Shown here in pieces: positions 58,301 to 64,000 of a stretch of 64,000 bases of DNA. The notes below the pieces were generated by a model that saw nothing but the letters and a program-made list of their open reading frames with translations, had not been told where the DNA came from and ran no database searches. Positions within the stretch are counted from its first letter, which is position 1, and every line of letters starts with the position of its first letter. Both the position numbers and the translations under genes were made by a program. Source of the stretch: Tolypeutes matacus (lineage: Eukaryota > Chordata > Mammalia > Cingulata > Chlamyphoridae); assembly GCA_026826555.1 (NCBI GenBank), contig JAKSZT010054324.1:7759973-7823972 (forward strand), read 5' to 3'.

Positions 58301-60289
58301 TATAATTAAAGAAGTTCATCAAATCACTATTTAGTAAAATGGAAAATAATTTTTATCCCAATACTTTAATGTATTGGGAGTGTTATTTAATATAAACATG
58401 ACTTAAGTTAAATATTAGCATAAACTTCAAAATCAGTTTTTGAGACAAAATATCCAATTATCTGAGCAGAGTTATCATTTTTTTCTGGGAATAAATAAGA
58501 AAGAACTATGATTTTCTGTACTTGGCTACCTCTGTACCGCCTTGTACCGCCTAGGAAGATAGAAGATCAGAAAACGAATTAGGGCTTGGTAAATATTTCC
58601 ACTTGCCTGAATGCTGTTTTAGGCTATTTGCTTTCTTGTATTTTTAATGTTGTAAAGGAACTAGTGACTGGCAGGCAATTTTTTTTCACTAATCTAGAGG
58701 GAACCAATGAATTGAAGCATGAAAGTATTCTCTGGAAATTCTAATAATTTGAGATTTCTAAAACAGCCCAGGAATAAAACAGAATTGTCTGAACTCCACA
58801 TTGGATGCTCTCCCAGGAAGGAACTTGATGATTATCCAGGGCAAGGTAAAACCTTTGTGTCCTTTATATTAAAGATAGTGGCTTATGTATTGTGGGTAGC
58901 CAATGAAAGATATTTTGAAATGAAAAAAAAAATTGAAAGGAAATTTTTGCTTGGATAAATGAATGAATTAATAGACCCAGTTTCCTAAGCAATAACATTG
59001 TAAGATTCTCAGTCTTTCCCTCTCCCTAAATTTCTTAGTTTAAACCCTCATCATTTCTCTTATAGGCCAGTATTTCTCATATTACATTAATATATGGGTC
59101 TCTTCTTAGGGAAAAAGATCCAACAAACTCCATGTGTTTACTTAAATTATTTTTATTGTCACGGTACATAAAACTAGGTATAAACTCCTGTGCTTATAAT
59201 TCCTAATTAAAATAACACCAAAACAAATTGAGAAAATACAAGGAAAATAGTGAAATAATAGCCTTCCAGGTAACATTTATTGAGTGTAATAGATCTTTTT
59301 TTTATGCTAAACCAAGGTGCCAAAGTTGGATTTGCTATTAAAAATGCATTGTTTTGTTTCATGTTTAATTTATTGTCCACTTGTTTCTTCTGACTCTGAA
59401 TGTGATAATCCATCATTTATATCTTTGTCATTATCAACCATATCATTTCATTAACCTTTCTTCTTTAACAATGACATTTTAACCACCAAATAATTATTTT
59501 TATGGGTTTATTAATTTCATTGTGTATGCATAATTCATTACTATTGAAATGTAATAATGGAAAACTCTTTTACTGTGTATTTATTGATATCCTTCTAATT
59601 GGTACATACAATGACAGTAACTGTATCCTTCATTTGATGCTGCAGTACTACTTTTGAGTTTCTTATATATAGCTTTTGCTACTGAGTGCTATATGATAAT
59701 CAAATTTTCTCAGCACTTTTTATTATATGAACAACTATAAAATCTTTTTTATATTCACACCATTCCATTTCTAAATTGGTTTAAACTTGCATCATTTCAG
59801 ATGCATGAGTTAAAAGTCTGTCTTTATTCTTTTATTATTTGCCCTTGATGATTAAAATAGAAAATAGATTAATTTCTCTCTATTGCATCATTCTCATGAT
59901 ATCAAATCTAAGTCTTGTTTTATTAAATAACTTAAGAAAGTAAAGCCTTATTCTATGAAAAATGTTTTTCAATTCAAAGTTATTGCTGGGGAACTTTTAT
60001 CTTATTAACTGGTAAGAGAACAACATGAATATGAGTTTGTGCCTAGAACCATTGCTGTCATTTTGATATTAGATATATTAATTCAATGGCAGGATACTAA
60101 GAAAATAATTGGTTATAAGATTGTCCACATGCTTATTTTTTTCAAAAATTTATTGTTAGCTCTTGCTGATTTCTGAAAATTCATCCACTTTTAAAATCTA
60201 GACTGATTTTGGCCATCTTAGCTCCCTATATCTGACTTTGGTCTCATCAAATTACTTTTAGACTAAGACCTAAATAATCTAACTAACAT
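58301..60289. other. Non-genic AT-rich interval
   Basis: No exon, RNA gene or repeat family that I can support. Confidence 0.5.
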
Positions 60290-60800
60290 GCAAGTCAATT
60301 TACTTCATCACCCTATTTAAAATACTTCAATGGCTCCATATTGCCTAGACTGAAGTCCAAATTCTTCGCATGACATATAAGACCATAATCTGGCACTATA
60401 TGTCTTTTAATTCTCATGTCCACTCATTCCCTTTTAGGAGACCTACACATCCTCTTCCTGAAATGCGCTCTGCTTTTCTATATTCCCATCCCTTTGCATG
60501 TGCTTTTCCTTCTTCCTGATAGGCTGTTTCCCCCATCTCTTCTCCTCTTCCTATGAGTATATCTGGAAAATGTTCCCTTTAAAATTCTCTTCTGGAAGAA
60601 CTACTTCCGGGAAGCCTTCTCTCAAACTCCTCCGGTCAATCAGTGTATCTTTGTGCTCCTACAGTAACCTGAACATGCCTCTCTCATTGCAAGCATCATC
60701 CTGCATTGTGTTTTTTCACATTTGTTTGTGTCTTCCTGCACACACAGATGCTCTTAGATATAGTGGCTTTGTAGCCACAGTGTCTAAGCATATTTAACAG
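60290..60800 (+). repeat. L2 LINE, 3' part, well preserved
   Basis: In order: AATACTTCAATGGCTCCATA, then 'gactgaagtccaaattcttcgc', then 'taagaccataatctggcac', then 'ctttgcatgtgcttttccttcttcctgat', then 'gggaagccttctctc', then 'gcattgtgttttttcac'. This is L2 in sense. Confidence 0.85.
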
Positions 60801-60954
60801 GTAAATGTTTATAAAGGAATGGCAATAATTTGCCCCCACCCCACCCTTTAAAAGAAACTCCTTAATAAAAGGGAGTTGATAATTGTATCCTTAAGTGTTA
60901 ATTAATTTCATGCCTTTGCCTCATTTATAATTTTAATTTTGCCCTGGGCAGGCA

Positions 60955-61150
60955 GAATAAAGTAATTATAAGAGCACAGATTTTGGATTCAAATACACTT
61001 AGATTCAAATCCAGTCTCGTTTACTAATTCTCTATGTGACGTAAAATTTGTTTACTCATATCTTCTTTCCAGATAAGGCTGTTTTAATAATTAAATGAGA
61101 TGATGTAATGGTTAGGACATAGTAAGCATTCAGGATCAGTTAGCTATTAT
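60955..61150 (+). repeat. MIR SINE
   Basis: 'ataagagcacagattttggattc', then 'gattcaaatccagtctcgtttac', then 'taaatgagatgatgtaatggttaggacatagtaagcattc' follow MIR in sense. Confidence 0.88.
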
Positions 61151-61994
61151 TGAAGGCAAAAATTAATAAATAAAATTTGAAATTAAAGAAAAAAGTTACT
61201 TAGATAGAAAATCTCTACTTGGGACAGAAAATAAGATCGCCATACCAAAGTCTGTCAGAAAAATCCTCTTTGCCTTGTGGACATACCAATCCTGTCCTTT
61301 TGAGAACTGTAAAAACTGACCTTGAATTTATTTTGTGTGTCTGGGCTTATCAATTTTTTCCACCCTTTCCGTACTTCCATCCCTTAGGCCAAACTCCAAC
61401 CCGTTTTGGGTTCTCCATATAGAAAAGTCTACCTATTAAAATTTGGGAGTAATTGGTGAATAAAACGTTTCTTTCCTGTTTTAGCCTTTGAAAAAAATTA
61501 ATGACTACCTGGTGGTGTTTTGTTTATGTTACCAAATATGTTTTCTGAGTTTTTCTCAGGAACTGGATTCAAGGTACATGTAGAATGTATCCTGTAAAAG
61601 AAAAAAAATCCCCCCCCCCAGAATACCCCCAAAACCAAAAGAAGTACCCACCTCTTTATATCAAGAAGGTGTCATATAGACTCTTGTATGAATCATCTGA
61701 ATCATCTGACATGGTTGAATGACAATATAATGGTCTTATGTTAGTAATGAAAGAGAAATGATGTGCTACAAATTAATAACAGAAGATTGCTTAACAGGTA
61801 TGTGAAAATGGCACTAATGCTTATAAGATACAATTGCTACAGCAATTGCTACAGCAATCTGTTAGGTCACTGTGCTACTTGTGGAATGCACATATGTCCA
61901 TGCAATGGATGTATTTTAATTTTCTGTGAATACTGTATGTCTCTGCACTTGTGTGGGATTTATACACATGGTATAATAATAGCTTCTGAGTATT
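61151..61994. other. Non-genic interval
   Basis: Contains an A8TC11 homopolymer junction at about 61601-61620 and a 13-bp tandem repeat CAATTGCTACAG near 61831-61857. No gene recognised. Confidence 0.5.
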
Positions 61995-62180
61995 GTAGTT
62001 AAGAATTCACATGATTTTATTATGCATTAGCTCATTTATCCCATATAAAATCTCTGAACCAGGTATCCTTGGTTAAAGAAACTGAACCTGAGAGATCAAA
62101 GGGTACATGCAAGGTCATGCAGATAAATAATGTGGGGCAGATCTGCTTATCCAATTCTGCGTTGCTTTTCTACTCTATAA
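61995..62180 (-). repeat. MIR SINE relic
   Basis: 'cattagctcatttatcccatataaaatctctg', then 'gaaactgaacctgagagatcaaagg', then 'ggcagatctgcttatccaattc' follow reverse-complemented MIR. Confidence 0.7.
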
Positions 62181-62235
62181 CAATCTGTTTCTACAATATT
62201 ACAATCTATTCTCCATACAAACACATTTGGAATAC

Positions 62236-62268
62236 AAAAAACAAAACAAAACAAAACAAAAAAAACCC
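62236..62268. repeat. (AAAAC)n microsatellite
   Basis: Five to six CAAAA units followed by an A-run. Confidence 0.9.
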
Positions 62269-62269
62269 C

Positions 62270-63055
62270 TTATGTCTACTCTGTTATGTTTCCTCAAGTA
62301 TTAATATAAAGCATTTCCTTCTTTTTATCCCCAGAAAGATTTGCTATTTGATTTTTCCTGATGACCAAATTGCCTTGTTCTTCTGCAAGGATTTTTATCA
62401 AAATGCAGGACACAGAAGTTTTCTATACCATGTCTCTAGAATATTATAAATGAATGCTTTTTGGTGATGGATGGAAAGGATGAAACCATTTGTATGGCTA
62501 TATTAAGATGTAATAGTGGCTTTATATTTGGCAAAGAAGAACTCACAAATTGATTTTTTCATTTGGTTTCAAGATATTTACATTCTCTTTCTATTTTTAT
62601 GTTAAAATTCAATTCAATAAAAATGTATGAATATGTTATTTATAACATATTGTGCTACCCTTTGGAGGGTTTATAAGGAGGACTAAGATCAAGTGGTTTA
62701 CAAGGTAATAAGAGATACTGATATATAAACTATGGATCAAACATTTCATGAAACAATATTACATTGTAAAGCAATCTCTAAACAATGAAAACAACTGTAT
62801 TACAATTTACAAAACAGTTATAATTCAGTTGGTAAATTTTGTTCCATAGATGAAATTTTAAAAGTATACTCTACTTGGACATATTAAGAAAACACCATTT
62901 CAAGGTTGGTGCAAAGAGGAAGGTTTCCTTAATACTAAAGCCATGCTCAGTATGCCATTTCTGCTGCTGCTTCTATTCACAGGAAATATGATTTAACATT
63001 TTTCAAAATATTGTTGATTCTTTGGGATGTTTGAAAGATGCTAATGTATTTATTT
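62270..63055. other. Non-genic AT-rich interval
   Basis: Nothing recognised. Confidence 0.5.
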
Positions 63056-63058
63056 TTA

Positions 63059-63106
<48 letters not shown>

Positions 63107-63122
63107 ATCTATCTATCATCTT
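63056..63122. repeat. (TATC)n microsatellite
   Basis: About 12 TATC units followed by TATCATC variants, the same motif and strand as the array at 1014-1084. Confidence 0.97.
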
Positions 63123-63379
63123 TCTACCACCTGTCTATTGTTTTGAATGTTATTTTGAGAATATAATGTAACTGTGAAATTATTCTCTCTGGTTTGGCTT
63201 TGATAGTAATAATATAAAATGAACAAAAGGTTAACATCAGTTTTTCCTTGCAAAAGTCATATGATTATACATGGAACATAGAATTTAAATAGATTTAAAT
63301 GGGAATCACTTTATTAGAATTCTTAAACTCTATAATTAATTTTTCCATGCTGTTTGCTGTCAACCAAGTTGTCCTACCT

Positions 63380-63640
63380 TCTTTCAGCAAACATTTGTTA
63401 GTATCAGGCACCAGAAAGACAAAAATGAGTAAAAGTGAGTTTTTATCCTCAAGGAATTCTTTGGTTATCATTGAAGTGACAAATAAGTGCACAGTTATAC
63501 AATGAGTGCTTTATAGAAATACTGTACAGAGAGTTGGGATACTGCACAGAGGAAAAAATCAACTAATTTTTAGGTGTGTAAGGAAGGGTGACTGAGGGAG
63601 GGTGCAGAAGGCGTCACAGAAAAAAAACAAAAAACAAAGG
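63380..63640 (-). repeat. L2 LINE 3'-end relic
   Basis: 'agcaaacatttgttagtatcaggcaccagaaagac', then 'tatcctcaaggaattctttgg', then 'tgactgagggaggg' follow reverse-complemented L2. Confidence 0.7.
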
Positions 63641-63736
63641 CAGATTTAAATTAGTTTAAACTGCCATTTATTTCAATGGCAGAGTTATGCAAAAGAGTTT
63701 TAGGTCCTGAAAGCAAGCATATAAAATGACATGGAT

Positions 63737-63961
63737 GTTTGTGTGGGATGTGGTGGGAGGTGTGGGAGGTGGGCAACATGGGAATCCCAGTGGGTTCCGT
63801 GTAATATTTTGGGTAACCTAAGCATCTCTTAAAATATATTTATATATATATATAAATAACATTTTTGTAAGCAAATGCACATATATGCATATATATTTAT
63901 ATATCATTTTGCAAATGTTGGTATGTATTGTGAAAATTTTGATTTTTACCCACAATTAAAA
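63737..63961 (+). mobile_element. Family X retroelement, copy 4, with probable 3' transduction
   Basis: Perfect 14-bp direct repeats AAAATGACATGGAT lie at 63723-63736 and 63962-63975. The first 100 bp (63737-63836) match the 3' end of family X copy 2 with about five differences, including its terminal CTTAAAATATAT block. Then come a (TA)n run, about 100 bp of sequence absent from the other copies, and a final A8. The transcript seems to have run past the element's own A-rich end to a downstream polyadenylation point, carrying flanking DNA with it. Confidence 0.8.
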
Positions 63962-64000
63962 AAAATGACATGGATATTGTGACATGTGAGGAAAATTGGG

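Overview
This window is mammalian and almost certainly from an armadillo (order Xenarthra, probably Dasypus or a close relative). The main evidence is a tRNA-derived SINE at 6224-6419 that looks like the armadillo DAS-SINE family, a longer two-headed relative at 23874-24318, several lineage-specific LTRs, and abundant L1. I found no protein-coding exon, intact gene, tRNA gene or CRISPR array. All long open frames lie in L1, ERVL or other repeats, or occur by chance in AT-rich DNA. Assignments to known repeat families come from remembered consensus features, not from a database search.

Layout. 1-3755 is an old antisense L1 carrying a (TATC)n array and, at 2708-2744, the first 37 nt of U2 snRNA between 12-bp direct repeats. 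3756-6025 is non-genic DNA with MIR relics. 6026-26500 is a tower of nested insertions, with every L1 on the minus strand: an old L1 (A) holds a DAS-SINE, a MaLR-like LTR and a 1.2-kb repeat here called family X. It also holds L1 B, which holds a younger near-full-length L1 C (14621-20528) between perfect 15-bp target-site duplications (TSDs). A further L1/HAL1-like element (22620-26500) carries an LTR, the dimeric SINE and a MER53-like palindrome related to the miR-1302 source. 26500-32690 is non-genic DNA with L2, MIR, MER5A and an L1 3' end. 32690-36310 is a four-level nest: L2, then LTR, then a second LTR of the same family, then family X. 36310-47696 holds MIRs, an old L1, MLT1-type LTRs and an L1 3' UTR. 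47697-53027 is L1 D with an internally deleted body, a truncated family X copy and a truncated ERVL LTR. 53058-55702 is an ERVL-type remnant with a sense LTR on the left and an inverted, diverged LTR on the right. 55703-64000 is mostly non-genic DNA with MIR and L2 relics, and ends in a family X copy that appears to carry a 3' transduction.

Mechanistic picture. L1 target-primed reverse transcription explains most of the architecture: L1 B and C, the SINEs, the U2 fragment and family X have TSDs, and where I checked the nick site it resembles TTTT/AA. Observations that go beyond routine repeat annotation are the U2 5'-fragment insertion, the family X copies sharing open frames, the likely 3' transduction, repeated units in several L1 5' UTRs, and the rearranged ERVL locus. 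Family X and the L1 5'-UTR monomers are the best candidates for something lineage-specific and poorly described.
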